A stretch of 5,013 nucleotides of DNA from Gammaproteobacteria bacterium (lineage in GTDB: Bacteria; Pseudomonadota; Gammaproteobacteria; Steroidobacterales; SZUA-146), in contig QIGP01000417.1 of assembly GCA_003228965.1 (NCBI GenBank), positions 1 through 5,013 on the forward strand. The letters are read 5' to 3'. A program made the position numbers and the translations under genes. Within the stretch, counting starts at the first letter, position 1. Each line of letters starts with the position of its first letter. The notes beneath the pieces are model-generated. The model did not search any database. It saw nothing but the letters and a program-made list of their open reading frames with translations, and was not told the DNA's origin. This document shows, one piece after another, positions 4,951 to 5,013 of this stretch.

Positions 4951-5013
4951 CTACTCGTGGTCATCGTGGTCATCGTCGTGGTCATCGTCGTGGTCATCGT
5001 GGTCATCGTGGTC
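4951..5013 (-). CDS. 3' end of a gene with an Asp/His-repeat C-terminal tail (partial, runs off the right edge)
   Basis: The last 20 codons before TAG encode six His, thirteen Asp and one Glu, in DHD and DHDD steps. Acidic/His tails like this are known on metal transporters and metal-binding proteins, where they bind Zn, Ni, Co or Cu. The body of the protein is outside the window, so the family cannot be named; an RND-type efflux pump, CDF or ZIP transporter, or a periplasmic metal binder would fit the context. Codon use favours this frame: the other frames give Ser/Trp, Arg/Gly/His or Val/Ile repeats. The gene is upstream of, and co-oriented with, the Cys-rich gene. Confidence 0.6.
   Translation of the reverse strand, partial: DHDDHDDHDDDHDDDHDDHE
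4956..5013. repeat. Tandem repeat of CGTGGTCAT and CGTCGTGGTCAT units
   Basis: Units of 9 and 12 bp in the order 9, 9, 12, 12, 9, then a partial unit reach the window edge. All unit lengths are multiples of three, so gains or losses would keep the frame. They would only change the number of Asp/His steps in the encoded tail. The array may continue beyond the window. Confidence 0.8.

Noticed and set aside
4956..5013. CRISPR-like or non-coding tandem array at the right edge
   Set aside because: The 9/12-bp units have no spacers and are fully explained as Asp/His codons in a minus-strand frame ending in TAG.

Overview
The window looks like a bacterial chromosomal or accessory segment carrying a metal-handling gene cluster. 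Base composition is moderate (roughly half G+C). Small lipoproteins, Cys-rich exported proteins and sparse operons with long gaps suggest a planctomycete of the Rhodopirellula/Pirellula type. That assignment is an inference from style and was not tested by a search. All convincing genes lie on the minus strand, so the biological reading direction is right to left.

Layout in transcription order. (1) At the right edge (4951-5013) is the last 20 codons of a protein with a tail made almost entirely of Asp and His, a likely metal-binding tail. (2) About 550 bp without a convincing gene follow (4401-4950); this stretch holds a 54-nt composite hairpin and a long 25-position hairpin. (3) A 146-residue exported Cys-rich protein (3960-4400) comes next, with a possible terminator after it. 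(4) Then a 177-residue receiver-like protein lacking the phospho-acceptor Asp (3236-3769), with a very good ribosome binding site. (5) Then a 39-residue lipoprotein ending in a CPSC motif (3020-3139). (6) Immediately after its stop codon lies a 36-codon remnant of the C-terminus of an IS256-family transposase (2905-3015). (7) A P1B-type heavy-metal ATPase of the ZntA/CadA (Zn/Cd/Pb) class occupies 391-2556, or 2568 or 2622 depending on the start. Its promoter-like TATAAT lies between the IS scar and the gene. (8) Positions 1-390 are an AT/GC-mixed spacer with several inverted repeats and what looks like a degenerate 3' end of a group II intron (domains V/VI) on the minus strand.

The ATPase would export Zn2+/Cd2+/Pb2+ from the cytoplasm. 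The Cys-rich exported protein, the small CPSC lipoprotein and the Asp/His-tailed protein would all bind soft or borderline metals outside the cytoplasm or at the membrane. The degenerate receiver could be a phosphorylation-independent regulator. Joint function of the set is inferred from co-orientation and shared metal-ligand chemistry. The IS remnant and the intron-like remnant show that the region has been remodelled by mobile elements.
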